From an uncultured Collinsella sp. (GTDB lineage Bacteria > Actinomycetota > Coriobacteriia > Coriobacteriales > Coriobacteriaceae), in assembly GCA_900541035.1 (NCBI GenBank), contig UQIN01000007.1, forward strand, positions 1-64,000: a DNA stretch of 64,000 bases, in the 5' to 3' direction. Positions 43,851 through 52,354 of the stretch are shown here, piece after piece. Within the stretch, counting starts at the first letter, position 1; each line of letters begins with the position of its first letter. A program made the position numbers and the translations under genes. The notes beneath the pieces are model-generated. The model was given only the letters and a program-made list of their open reading frames with translations. It was not told the origin of the DNA and did no database searches.

Positions 43851-44726
43851 ATGGATTGCCCGGTCACCGCTCGTCCCACCGTTATCGTTATCTCCGACTC
43901 GCTCGGCGATACCGCTTGTGAGGTGGTGCTTGCGGCGTCCGGGCAATTTGATGAAGGGGCTTTTCGTCTCTTGCGCCTGCCCAAGGTGAACTCGGTGGAG
44001 CAGGTCAAGTCGTTTGTGGGTCCGCGCGTCGATGCGGACCATCGCGATATTGCCGTGTTCCACACCATTGTCGATCCGGCGCTTCGCGCCCGCGTGCTCG
44101 ATTACCTGGGTATGCTGCACATTCGCTCGGTCGACCTGATTGGCCCGACGCTTGCCGTGCTGTCGTCGCTTATCGGTGTGCCGCCCAAGGGCGTTGCGGG
44201 CGTGATTCACAAGACCGATGATCGCTATTTCCATCGTATCGAGGCCATGGAGTATTTCGTTGAGCACGATGACGGGCGCGGCTGCGACGATCTGTCGGGT
44301 GCCGATATCGTGCTGCTGGGCGTATCGCGCACGTCCAAGACACCGCTGTCGATGTATTTGGCCTATCAGGGTTACAAGGTGGCCAACGTCCCTCTGGCGC
44401 ACGGCATGGAGCCGCCCAAGTCGATTTACGAGGTTGACCCGATGCGCCTGTTCGGTTTGATTTCGACCGTCGACGTTATTTCTGAGATTCGCGATAGCCG
44501 CTTGGGCGATGACTACGCTCGTGCCGTTGCCGGCTCTTATGCCGAGCCCGAGAGCGTGCGCAGCGAGCTTGAGGAAGCTCGTACCCTCATGAAGCGCCTA
44601 GGCTGCTTTGTGGTGCGTACCGACGGCAAGGCCATCGAGGAAAGCGCTGCCGAGATCATTAGCCACTTGGAGGAAATCCGGGAAGCCCGTGCCCGCCGTG
44701 CCGCCCGCCGTGCCCAGCAAAGTTAA
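43851..44726 (+). CDS. ppsR: Pyruvate phosphate dikinase regulatory protein (kinase/pyrophosphorylase)
   Basis: The protein has 291 residues. DUF299 family: VIVISDSLGDTACEVV at the start and the P-loop GVSRTSKTPLSMYLA near residue 158. It adds phosphate from ADP to a threonine of pyruvate phosphate dikinase to switch it off, and removes it by pyrophosphate-forming phosphorolysis. Its target is encoded next, 298 nt downstream. Basic C-terminal tail (REARARRAARRAQQS). Preceded by AAAGGAG. Confidence 0.93.
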   Translation: MDCPVTARPTVIVISDSLGDTACEVVLAASGQFDEGAFRLLRLPKVNSVEQVKSFVGPRVDADHRDIAVFHTIVDPALRARVLDYLGMLHIRSVDLIGPTLAVLSSLIGVPPKGVAGVIHKTDDRYFHRIEAMEYFVEHDDGRGCDDLSGADIVLLGVSRTSKTPLSMYLAYQGYKVANVPLAHGMEPPKSIYEVDPMRLFGLISTVDVISEIRDSRLGDDYARAVAGSYAEPESVRSELEEARTLMKRLGCFVVRTDGKAIEESAAEIISHLEEIREARARRAARRAQQS

Positions 44727-45024
44727 CTTATGTCGGTAGCTAAAAATGCACTGTCTCTAAAAGACTACCTAAAAATAATGCACGATATTGGTAAAGCGAT
44801 TTAGCAAAGAACTTGCATTTGACCTGCAATTCCCTTGCATTGGTATCTTCATAAGGTAACCACCTTTACCTACCGTTTACCGCCACATTTACCACGTTTA
44901 CCAAACCCCGCGCCCTCTACGCAAGCCCGCTCAATGCCCGCCGTATAGTACCCTCACGGCCCGCATCAGGCGGGTCGATTCGTCACCACGGTCGTGCGCG
45001 AGAGCGCATGGAAGGGGAAGTATC
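44727..45024 (+). promoter_or_regulatory. ppdK upstream region with repeated motifs
   Basis: This 298-nt AT-rich gap has no credible gene. It contains four direct TTTACC repeats at 44865, 44876, 44888 and 44897 (spacing 11, 12, 9), inverse GGTAA forms at about 44790 and 44855, a repeated AATGCAC (about 44744 and 44777) and CTTGCATT twice (44812, 44834). TATAGT at 44944-44949 is a possible -10, about 75 nt before the GTG. The repeats look like clustered regulator sites. Confidence 0.5.
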
Positions 45025-47775
45025 GTGAGCGATTGCAAGAGGGTTTACCGTTTTGGAACCGACGCCCAGGGCACCTGTGTCACTGAGGGCGACAAGTCCA
45101 TGAACTTCGTGCTTGGTGGCAAGGGCGCTAACCTTGCCGAGATGAGCCGTATCGGCCTGCCGGTTCCCGGTGGCTTTACCATTACCTGCCAGACCTGTGT
45201 CGAGTACTCCGGTGCCGGCAACGTCTGGCCCGAAGGCGCACTCGATGAGATCGTTGCCGCCGAGGCAGACCTCGAGGCCCGCTGCGGCAAAAAGCTCGGC
45301 GACGCCTCCGATCCGCTGCTCGTGTCGGTGCGCTCGGGCGCTCCGTTTTCCATGCCCGGCATGATGGACACGGTCCTCAACCTGGGCCTCAACGACGACT
45401 CCGTTCAGGGTCTCATTGCCCAGACGCAAAATCCGCGTTTTGCTTGGGATAGCTACCGCCGCTTTATCCAGATGTTTTCCAATGTCGTCATGGGCGTTGA
45501 CGCCGACCTGTTCGAGAACGCCCTGACCCAGGCCCGTCTGGTCGCCGGCGTTCGCGTCGATTCCGAGCTTTCGGCCGAGGACCTGCAGGAACTCGTCGAT
45601 ACCTTTAAGGGCATCTTCTCCGAGAACGTCGATGCCTTCCTGTATCCCGAGCTCGAGGTCGCTGACGGCAAGCCCGTTTTCCCGCACGACCCGGAGCTTC
45701 AGCTACGCCTTGCAATTCAGGCCGTCTTTGGCAGCTGGATGAACGAGCGTGCCTGCATCTACCGCAAGCAGCATGGCATTTCCGACGAACTCGGCACCGC
45801 CGTCAACGTACAGGCCATGGCCTTTGGCAACAAGGGCGCGACCTCTGCGACGGGCGTTGCCTTCACGCGCAATCCGGCCGACGGCACCAAGGAGTTCTAC
45901 GGTGACTTTTTGGTTAATGCCCAAGGCGAGGACGTCGTCGCCGGTATCCGCAACACTGAGCCCATCGCCGACCTCAAGACCACCCCGGGCCTTGAGTCCG
46001 CGGGCGAGGTGCTCGAGCGCGTGTTCCTGACGCTCGAGGATCATTATCGCGATATGTGCGATATCGAGTTCACCATCGAGCAGGGCAAGCTCTGGATGCT
46101 CCAGACTCGCGTGGGCAAGCGTACCGCCACTGCCGCCCTGCGCATTGCCATCGAGATGGTCGAGGAGGGCCTCATCACCCGCGAGGAGGCTGTGGGCCGC
46201 ATCGACCCCGCACAACTCGATCAGCTCCTGCACCCGCAGTTCGACGCCTCCAAAAAGTACGAGGCACTCGCTACCGGTCTTAACGCCAGCCCCGGTGCCG
46301 CCGTGGGCGAGGTCGTGTTCACGAGCGACGATGCCGTTGCGCGTTCCGCCGAGGGGCACAAGGTCATTCTGGTTCGCTGGGAGACCAACCCCGACGACCT
46401 GAAGGGTATGGTTGCCGCCGAGGGTATCCTGACCAGCCACGGTGGCAAGACGAGCCATGCCGCCGTTATCGCCCGCGGCATGGGTACGCCCTGCGTTTGC
46501 GGCGTTGAGCGCTTCCACATTGACGCGGCAGAGAAGGTCGTGCGCATCGAGGGCAGCGACCGCGTGCTGCGCGAGGGCGATGTCATCTCCATCGACGGCA
46601 CCCAGGGTATCGTCGTCGACGGCGCGGTCGACCTGGTCTCTGCAGAGCTCACCGGCGACCTGGACACCATCCTGTCTTGGGCCGATGAGATCCGTTTGGA
46701 CGAGACCGACGGTCACGCCAACCACGTGCGCGTCAACGCCGACAACCCCGAGGATGCTGCGCTCGCGCTCGAGTTTGGCGCCGAGGCCATCGGTCTGTGC
46801 CGCACCGAGCACATGTTCCTGGGCGATCGCAAGAACATCATCCAGAGCTTTATCCTGTCCGATGACGAGGCCGTAAAGCAGCAGGCCCTGGCCGACCTGC
46901 TCAAGGTTCAGACCGAGGACTTCTTGGCGATGTTCAAGACCATGTCCGGCCGCGATGTGGTCGTTCGCCTGCTTGATCCGCCGCTGCATGAGTTCCTGGA
47001 TGATCCTCGCGAGCTTGAGGTCGCCATCACTAAGAAGGAAGCCGCTGGCGCCAGCGGGGAAGAGCTTGCCGCCCTGCGTGCCCGCCTGCGTCGTATCGAC
47101 GGCATGGTCGAGTCCAACCCGATGCTCGGCCTGCGTGGTGTGCGCCTGTCCGTCGTCTTTAGCGATCTGCCGCTCATGCAGGTTCGCGCCGTCGCCACGG
47201 CTGCTGCCCGCCTTATCAAGGAGGGTATCGACCCACGCCCCGAGATCATGGTTCCGCTCGTTTCCATCACGGCAGAGCATGTCCAGACCCGCGAGGTCAT
47301 CGAGCGTGTCATCGCCAAGGTTTCCGTCGAGGAGGGCGTCGAGCTCAACATTCCCGTGGGCACGATGCTCGAGCTGCCGCGCGCCTGCATGGTCGCCGAC
47401 GAGATCGCCCAGCACGCCGACTTCTTCTGCTTTGGCACCAACGACCTTACCCAGACGACCTTTGGCTTCTCCCGCGACGATGCCGAGGCCAAGTTCATTC
47501 CGCTGTACCTGCACAAGAAGATCCTGAAGGACAACCCCTTCGAGACCATCGACACGGCGGTTCTCGAGCTCGTGCGCATGGCCGTGGAGAAGGGTCGCGC
47601 CACCAATCCCGACATGCACTTTGGCGTGTGCGGCGAGCACGGCGGCGACCCCAAGTCCATCAAGGGCCTGTTTAACGTGGCCGACGTGGACTACGTGTCC
47701 TGCTCGCCCTATCGCGTGCCCCTCGCACGCCTGGCTGCCGCTCAGGCCAAGCTCGAGGCCAAGCGCAACGCCTAG
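45025..47775 (+). CDS. ppdK: Pyruvate, phosphate dikinase
   Basis: The protein has 916 residues, slightly longer than the usual 875-890. The N-terminal ATP-grasp domain starts with VLGGKGANLAEMSRIGLPVP. The phosphohistidine motif is HGGKTSHAAVIARGMG with His478 and the regulatory Thr476. The C-terminal PEP barrel has GLCRTEHMF and ends with the CGEHGGDP cysteine. It interconverts PEP and pyruvate using AMP and pyrophosphate, useful for anaerobic glycolysis. GTG 45025 has AGGGGA upstream. It is controlled post-translationally by the upstream regulator. Confidence 0.96.
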   Translation: MSDCKRVYRFGTDAQGTCVTEGDKSMNFVLGGKGANLAEMSRIGLPVPGGFTITCQTCVEYSGAGNVWPEGALDEIVAAEADLEARCGKKLGDASDPLLVSVRSGAPFSMPGMMDTVLNLGLNDDSVQGLIAQTQNPRFAWDSYRRFIQMFSNVVMGVDADLFENALTQARLVAGVRVDSELSAEDLQELVDTFKGIFSENVDAFLYPELEVADGKPVFPHDPELQLRLAIQAVFGSWMNERACIYRKQHGISDELGTAVNVQAMAFGNKGATSATGVAFTRNPADGTKEFYGDFLVNAQGEDVVAGIRNTEPIADLKTTPGLESAGEVLERVFLTLEDHYRDMCDIEFTIEQGKLWMLQTRVGKRTATAALRIAIEMVEEGLITREEAVGRIDPAQLDQLLHPQFDASKKYEALATGLNASPGAAVGEVVFTSDDAVARSAEGHKVILVRWETNPDDLKGMVAAEGILTSHGGKTSHAAVIARGMGTPCVCGVERFHIDAAEKVVRIEGSDRVLREGDVISIDGTQGIVVDGAVDLVSAELTGDLDTILSWADEIRLDETDGHANHVRVNADNPEDAALALEFGAEAIGLCRTEHMFLGDRKNIIQSFILSDDEAVKQQALADLLKVQTEDFLAMFKTMSGRDVVVRLLDPPLHEFLDDPRELEVAITKKEAAGASGEELAALRARLRRIDGMVESNPMLGLRGVRLSVVFSDLPLMQVRAVATAAARLIKEGIDPRPEIMVPLVSITAEHVQTREVIERVIAKVSVEEGVELNIPVGTMLELPRACMVADEIAQHADFFCFGTNDLTQTTFGFSRDDAEAKFIPLYLHKKILKDNPFETIDTAVLELVRMAVEKGRATNPDMHFGVCGEHGGDPKSIKGLFNVADVDYVSCSPYRVPLARLAAAQAKLEAKRNA

Positions 47776-47814
47776 CGCCCCGCACATCGACGTCTAGTGT
47801 AGCCCCCCCCTCAT

Positions 47815-47843
47815 GCCGCCCGTCTCATTCGTGAGGCGGGCGG
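47815..47843 (+). terminator. Terminator-like hairpin after ppdK
   Basis: GCCGCCCGTCTCA pairs with TGAGGCGGGCGG around TTCG (12 bp, one wobble). The U-tract is poor (TTATCATG). Confidence 0.55.
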
Positions 47844-47889
47844 TTATCATGTGCGGGTTTTGTCTTTTTGTCTGCGTAAAAAATTGTTC

Positions 47890-47917
47890 TTGCAGCAGAA
47901 ACCCGCGCGTGTATACT
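47890..47917 (+). promoter_or_regulatory. Promoter of rplS
   Basis: TTGCAG (47890-47895), a 16-nt spacer and TATACT (47912-47917). A leader of about 60 nt follows. Confidence 0.6.
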
Positions 47918-47938
47918 CGAATACGTTTGTTCAACTAC

Positions 47939-47962
47939 GTGCCGGCCAAGATGGTACGGCAC
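47939..47962 (+). promoter_or_regulatory. Hairpin in the rplS leader
   Basis: GTGCCG (47939-47944) pairs with CGGCAC (47957-47962), and inner CC pairs with GG. It lies 24 nt before the rplS ATG. L19 leaders with small autoregulatory hairpins are known in other phyla; the match here is only in placement and general shape. Confidence 0.4.
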
Positions 47963-47986
47963 CTCTAGAAGAGTAAGGAATTGCAC

Positions 47987-48328
47987 ATGGATTACATCCG
48001 CGCAATCGAGCGTCAGCAGATCCGCGAGGACATTCCTCAGGTTCGCGTCGCCGACAACGTCAAGGTTCACTACCGCATTAAGGAAGGCGACCGCGAGCGC
48101 ATCCAGGTCTTCCAAGGCGACGTCATCCGCATGGCCGGCGCCGGTGCCCGCGAGACCTTCACCGTCCGCAAGATGTCCTTCGGTGTCGGTGTTGAGCGTA
48201 CCTTCCCGCTTCACAGCCCCAAGATCGCCAAGCTCGAGGTCGTTCGCCATGGTCGCGTCCGTCGCGCCAAGCTGTACTACCTCCGCGACAAGGTGGGCAA
48301 GGCTGCTCGCATCCCCGAGAAGCGCTAA
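47987..48328 (+). CDS. rplS: Ribosomal protein L19
   Basis: The protein has 113 residues. [20 protein letters not shown], then [20 protein letters not shown] and [12 protein letters not shown] are typical of L19, which sits at the subunit interface. ATG 47987 has AAGGA upstream. It has its own promoter and terminator, and is detached from the trmD operon where it is usually found. Confidence 0.97.
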   Translation: MDYIRAIERQQIREDIPQVRVADNVKVHYRIKEGDRERIQVFQGDVIRMAGAGARETFTVRKMSFGVGVERTFPLHSPKIAKLEVVRHGRVRRAKLYYLRDKVGKAARIPEKR

Positions 48329-48362
48329 GAAGATCGCAGCGTCTGTCCACTCGTTTGGACAC

Positions 48363-48391
48363 AAGGGTCACCTTCGGGTGGCCCTTCTTTT
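48363..48391 (+). terminator. Terminator after rplS
   Basis: AAGGGTCACC pairs with GGTGGCCCTT around TTCG (10 bp with one wobble), followed by CTTTTTAT. Confidence 0.85.
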
Positions 48392-48421
48392 TATCTGATT
48401 TGCATGCAAGGAGGGCCTGGT

Positions 48422-49210
48422 ATGGCCAACATGACGAGCTCGGTTTCGGCATCGCAGGTTGCCGGTGAGTTGGCGAGCGCTACGTTTGAGGAGATTCCCG
48501 CCCTCGTGGAGCATTATCGCGAGGACCCGCGCCAGCAGGTGATCAAGGCTTGTGAACGCGCCCTCAAACGCCATGCCAAAGAGCTTGCCGAGCGCGAGCG
48601 CGTCAATGACATGTACGAGCTTATGCACGAGCTTGGCGGCGATGGGGTGGTCGTTGGTGTCGACGAGGTGGGTCGCGGATCGGTGGCCGGTCCTTTGACG
48701 GTATGCGCCGTCTGTCTTCCTATGGAGCCGCGCGTCTGGGGTATCAACGATTCCAAAAAGCTCACGCCCGCGCGCCGCGAGTTGCTCTCAGTGAAGATTG
48801 CCGAGGTGGCGACGGCGATCGGTTTTTGCCATATCGCGCCGAAGGATATCGATGAGATGGGCATGGCCCGTGCTATCCGTGCCGCCGTTGCGGGCGCCGT
48901 GGCCGATACGGGACTTGAACCCGACTGCGTCCTCATGGATGGCAACCCCTTGGGCGCCGTTCCTAACGAGCGCGACGTGGTCAAGGGCGATGCCAAGATC
49001 GCCTGTATCGCCGCGGCATCCATCATGGCCAAGGTCACGCGTGACGAGATGATGGTCGAGTACGACGCCGAGTATCCCGAGTACCATCTGGCCGAGTCGA
49101 AGGGCTATGCAAGCCCCGAGCATATCGAGGCCATTCGCAAACATGGACTTTGTCCACTGCACCGCGTGAGCTTTTGCGGAAACTTTCTGCAGACTGAGCG
49201 CCTTTTCTAG
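48422..49210 (+). CDS. rnhB: Ribonuclease HII
   Basis: The protein has 262 residues. The catalytic DEVGRGSVAGP motif is near residue 80, followed by DSKKLTPARRE and CVLMDGNPLG with further acidic residues. It cuts RNA in RNA-DNA hybrids and misplaced ribonucleotides. An N-terminal helical extension of about 70 residues resembles that of Bacillus RnhB. ATG 48422 sits seven bases after AAGGAGG; an ATG at 48404 lacks a site. A strong terminator follows. Confidence 0.94.
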   Translation: MANMTSSVSASQVAGELASATFEEIPALVEHYREDPRQQVIKACERALKRHAKELAERERVNDMYELMHELGGDGVVVGVDEVGRGSVAGPLTVCAVCLPMEPRVWGINDSKKLTPARRELLSVKIAEVATAIGFCHIAPKDIDEMGMARAIRAAVAGAVADTGLEPDCVLMDGNPLGAVPNERDVVKGDAKIACIAAASIMAKVTRDEMMVEYDAEYPEYHLAESKGYASPEHIEAIRKHGLCPLHRVSFCGNFLQTERLF

Positions 49211-49259
49211 GTCAATTGTGGAGACAGGGACCTCTGGGGTTTTATAAACCTGCTGGTAG

Positions 49260-49301
49260 CGGGCCGTATGCAACACCATTGCTGCATACGGCCCGTTTTT
49301 T
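49260..49301 (+). terminator. Terminator after rnhB
   Basis: CGGGCCGTATGCA (49260-49272) and TGCATACGGCCCG (49283-49295) form a 13-bp perfect stem, followed by TTTTTT. Confidence 0.9.
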
Positions 49302-49399
49302 GACGGCATTTGGTTAGCTTTTGGTTTGCTTCCGGTACTTACCCGCATGAAAGGTGCCCTCATCATCGGGGCAATTCAGTGTGCGGGAAAGGAGACCCC

Positions 49400-49885
49400 A
49401 TGAGTGCCGCAAGCAAAAAGAGCAAGACGCAGCAGCTCAAGGAGCGTTGGGAAAACGGCGAGCTCGACTGCGGGGCGATGACGCCCGAGTTTATCAAGGG
49501 ACTCAGTCCCCGCGAGCTGGGCATGCTGGGCGAGCTGATCACCATCGACTATTTTAACGAGCGCGGCTACACCTTGCTGGAGCAGGGTTATCGTTGCACT
49601 GAGGGCGAGGCCGATCTGGTGCTGCTCGATGAGCTCGACGATGTCGTGGTGATGGCCGAGGTCAAGACCAGACGTGTTGCACTGGATTGCGACACGCGGG
49701 TCTTTCCCGAGGAGGCCGTGGACGCCCAAAAGCAACGCCGTTACCGCCGCATCGCAAGTTGCTACCTCATGGAGCATTATCCGCTCAAGGCGATTCGCTT
49801 CGATGCCGTGGGTGTCACCATTCGTGGCGGGCATATCGCCGAGATCGAGCATCAGTACAACGCGTTCGATTGGCAGGTGTCGTGA
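49400..49885 (+). CDS. yraN: UPF0102 (YraN) family nuclease-like protein
   Basis: The protein has 161 residues. ELITIDYFNERGYTLLEQGY, then EGEADLVLLDE and VVVMAEVKTRR form the YraN PD-(D/E)XK-like core. A hydrophilic N-terminal extension of about 40 residues precedes it. ATG 49400 has AAAGGAG upstream. The role is uncertain, though the gene travels with rnhB, comM and dprA. It overlaps comM by 1 nt (TGATG). Confidence 0.88.
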   Translation: MSAASKKSKTQQLKERWENGELDCGAMTPEFIKGLSPRELGMLGELITIDYFNERGYTLLEQGYRCTEGEADLVLLDELDDVVVMAEVKTRRVALDCDTRVFPEEAVDAQKQRRYRRIASCYLMEHYPLKAIRFDAVGVTIRGGHIAEIEHQYNAFDWQVS

Positions 49886-51408
49886 TGGCGTTCGAGACGT
49901 TTGCCGTTCACGCGGCCTGCATCCGCGGCGTCGAGGCGATTCACGTCACGGTCGAGGTCTCGCTTGCCGGTGGCGTTCCGGGCATCCAGATGCTCGGTAT
50001 CCCGAGCATGGAGGTGATGGAATCTCGCGGGCGTATCCGGTGCGCCATGCGTTCGGCAGGCTTCGAGATTCCTCGGTCGGGCATTACCGTCAACCTGGCA
50101 CCTGGCGATATCCGTAAAACCGGCAGCGGCTTCGACCTGCCGATTGCCATCGCGGTGCTGGCGGCCGATGGGCAGATTCCCCGCGACAACCTCGATCGTT
50201 GTCTTATCGCTGGTGAGCTTGGCTTGGACGGTACGGTGCTTCCTGTCAAGGGCGAGGTGGCGTTTCAGCTATTGGCGCGTGATATGGGGCTGTCCTTTAT
50301 CGCCGGCAGGTCCGATCAGCATGTGCCGCTTGCGGGCGTTGATTGCGGCTTTATCGACCATCTGTCTCAGCTTGCTCGCGGCATGGGCGATGCCGTGCGT
50401 CATTATCTGGATTCCGAGGGTGTTGAGGCGACCTTTGAGCCCGAACTCGACTATGCCGATGTGCTGGGGCAGGAAGTCGCTAAACGCGGCATGGCGCTTG
50501 CGGCCGCCGGCGAGCTCGGCTTGCTCATGATCGGCTCGCCCGGATCGGGTAAGACCATGCTCGCGCGCCGTATGACCGGCATTCTGCCCGAGCTTTCCGT
50601 TGAGGACCAGCAGGAGGCGCTGTGCATCCATTCGGTTTTGGGTGAGAACATTGATGGGCTGTTGGCGGGGCATCGGCCCTTCCGCAGCCCGCACCACAGC
50701 ATTTCGACCGCGGGCCTTATCGGCGGCGGTCGCCCGGTTCATCCAGGCGAAATCAGCTTGGCTCATGGCGGTGTGCTCTTCTTGGACGAGCTCGCCGAGT
50801 TTCCCACCGGCGTGCTTCAGACGCTGCGTCAGCCCATCGAGCGCGGCTATGTGAGGATCGTACGCGTCGACGGGGCCTTTACCTTCCCGTCGCGCTTTCA
50901 GCTGCTGGCTGCGAGCAATCCCTGCCCCTGCGGTTTTTTGGGCGATCGCGAGGTACCGTGTCGCTGCTCGGCGGCGATGGTCGAGCGCTATCGGTCTAAA
51001 CTGCGCGGCCCTTTGGCCGACCGTATCGACATGATGATCGATGTGACCCGTCCCGACCCCCAGGTGATTATCGAGGGAGCGGAGGGTATGTCGTCGGCCG
51101 AGTTACGTGACTACGTTGTGCGCGGTCGCGCCTTTCGCGCCTGGCGCGAGTCCCGTATGGACGATGCGGATGCCGAGGCCGAGGATGATGAGACGCGGTC
51201 CATTGACGGCGTCGTTTCGACCTTTGAGCTCGATGATGCGGCGGAGAAGTGTGTGCTCGGCCTGTCGAAGCGCACGCATCTCACGGGCCGCGGCATCGTG
51301 CGCCTGGTTCGCATTGCGCGCACGATCGCAGATGTCGCCGAGAGCGAGCAAGTGACGCAGGACCACGTGCTCGAGGCGGCGATGTATCAGGGAAGGAGGG
51401 ACCAATGA
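49885..51408 (+). CDS. comM: ComM/YifB family Mg-chelatase-like AAA ATPase
   Basis: The protein has 507 residues. An N-terminal Lon-protease-like fold (VEVSLAGGVPGIQMLGIPS) is followed by an AAA core with GSPGSGKTMLARR, FRSPHHSIS, LFLDELAEF, and a C-terminal Mg-chelatase lid. ComM is a helicase aiding branch migration in natural transformation. It is flanked by yraN (1-nt overlap) and dprA (ATGA overlap), so the three are translated together. Confidence 0.94.
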   Translation: MAFETFAVHAACIRGVEAIHVTVEVSLAGGVPGIQMLGIPSMEVMESRGRIRCAMRSAGFEIPRSGITVNLAPGDIRKTGSGFDLPIAIAVLAADGQIPRDNLDRCLIAGELGLDGTVLPVKGEVAFQLLARDMGLSFIAGRSDQHVPLAGVDCGFIDHLSQLARGMGDAVRHYLDSEGVEATFEPELDYADVLGQEVAKRGMALAAAGELGLLMIGSPGSGKTMLARRMTGILPELSVEDQQEALCIHSVLGENIDGLLAGHRPFRSPHHSISTAGLIGGGRPVHPGEISLAHGGVLFLDELAEFPTGVLQTLRQPIERGYVRIVRVDGAFTFPSRFQLLAASNPCPCGFLGDREVPCRCSAAMVERYRSKLRGPLADRIDMMIDVTRPDPQVIIEGAEGMSSAELRDYVVRGRAFRAWRESRMDDADAEAEDDETRSIDGVVSTFELDDAAEKCVLGLSKRTHLTGRGIVRLVRIARTIADVAESEQVTQDHVLEAAMYQGRRDQ

Positions 51409-52340
51409 TGGCAGAGGGGACCTTTGAGCTGCATCCAGGTGATGCGTTGTTTCCCGAGACTGTTTTGGAGCTTTCTGATGTACCCCAGACGCTCTATGTG
51501 CGCGGCAACCCCGAGGTGCTTTCGACGCCCGCGCTCTCCATCATCGGCGCGCGCAAAGCCTCGCCGTATGGTCTTGCCGTGGCAGAGCTTGCGGCAAAGG
51601 TGGCGGTCGAGGCGGGAGTGACGGTAGTTTCGGGCGGCGCGGTCGGTTGCGACCAGGCCTCGGGTTGGGCTGCGGTCAACGCTGGCGGCAAACACGTCGT
51701 GGTGCTGGGGACGGGCGCCGACGTGGTCTATCCGCGCTCGAGCGCGGGGCTTATTACGCGCACGCTCGATACGGGTGGCGCGGTCGTGTCGATCTCCCCG
51801 TGGGGCATGGGTCCTCGCAAGTTTGCCTTTCCGCGCCGCAATCGCGTGATCGCGGCCCTGTCGCAAGCCCTCTTTGTATCCGAGGCGGGTATGCCTTCCG
51901 GGACGTTTTCTACAGCCGAGGCTGCTATGGATTTGGGGCGAGAACTTCTTGCCGTACCGGGGTCGATCCTATCGCCCGAGTCGCGTGGCACGAATTACCT
52001 CATTGCGAACGGTGCCTGCTGCATCATCGACGAGGAATCTATCGAGATGGCTATCTCACGCATCTATGGAACCCTGCGCTACTCGCGCCCCGATGCTCCC
52101 GGCATTGCCGACCTGGATTCAACGCAGCAGACCGTGATGCATGCGCTCATCGCCTCTCCGCTCAAGGTCGACGACATCGCGGCGCTCGTCTCGCTCGATG
52201 CTGTCGGCGTACTCAAACTCTTGGGTTCGCTTGAACTCGAGGGCCTTATCGAGCGCATGATGGATGGAAGGTATGCGCCCTCCAAGTTTGCCCTTCACGC
52301 CCAGACACCCTTCGGTCACAATGGAAAACGTGTCAATTAG
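51405..52340 (+). CDS. dprA: DNA processing protein DprA
   Basis: The protein has 311 residues. The Rossmann core has IIGARKASPYG, VVSGGAVGCDQAS, VVLGTGADVVYP, FPRRNRVIAALS and EAAMDLGRELLAVPGS. A C-terminal winged helix follows (about 235-300). There is no N-terminal SAM domain. It loads RecA on incoming single-stranded DNA. ATG 51405 overlaps the comM stop and has GGAGGG upstream. topA, often found between dprA and trmFO, is absent. Confidence 0.94.
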   Translation: MMAEGTFELHPGDALFPETVLELSDVPQTLYVRGNPEVLSTPALSIIGARKASPYGLAVAELAAKVAVEAGVTVVSGGAVGCDQASGWAAVNAGGKHVVVLGTGADVVYPRSSAGLITRTLDTGGAVVSISPWGMGPRKFAFPRRNRVIAALSQALFVSEAGMPSGTFSTAEAAMDLGRELLAVPGSILSPESRGTNYLIANGACCIIDEESIEMAISRIYGTLRYSRPDAPGIADLDSTQQTVMHALIASPLKVDDIAALVSLDAVGVLKLLGSLELEGLIERMMDGRYAPSKFALHAQTPFGHNGKRVN

Positions 52341-52354
52341 AAAGGTGTTTGCAG

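Noticed and set aside
40814..44068. Very long antisense frame (1084 codons) over glyQ, glyS and ppsR
   Set aside because: It mirrors strongly expressed genes with G/C third positions, has low-complexity Gly/Val/Leu/Ala composition, no family resemblance and no ribosome binding site.
44860..44905. TTTACC repeats as a CRISPR or minisatellite
   Set aside because: The units are only 6 bp with differing spacers of 3-6 nt and no longer repeat, so they are better read as binding sites.
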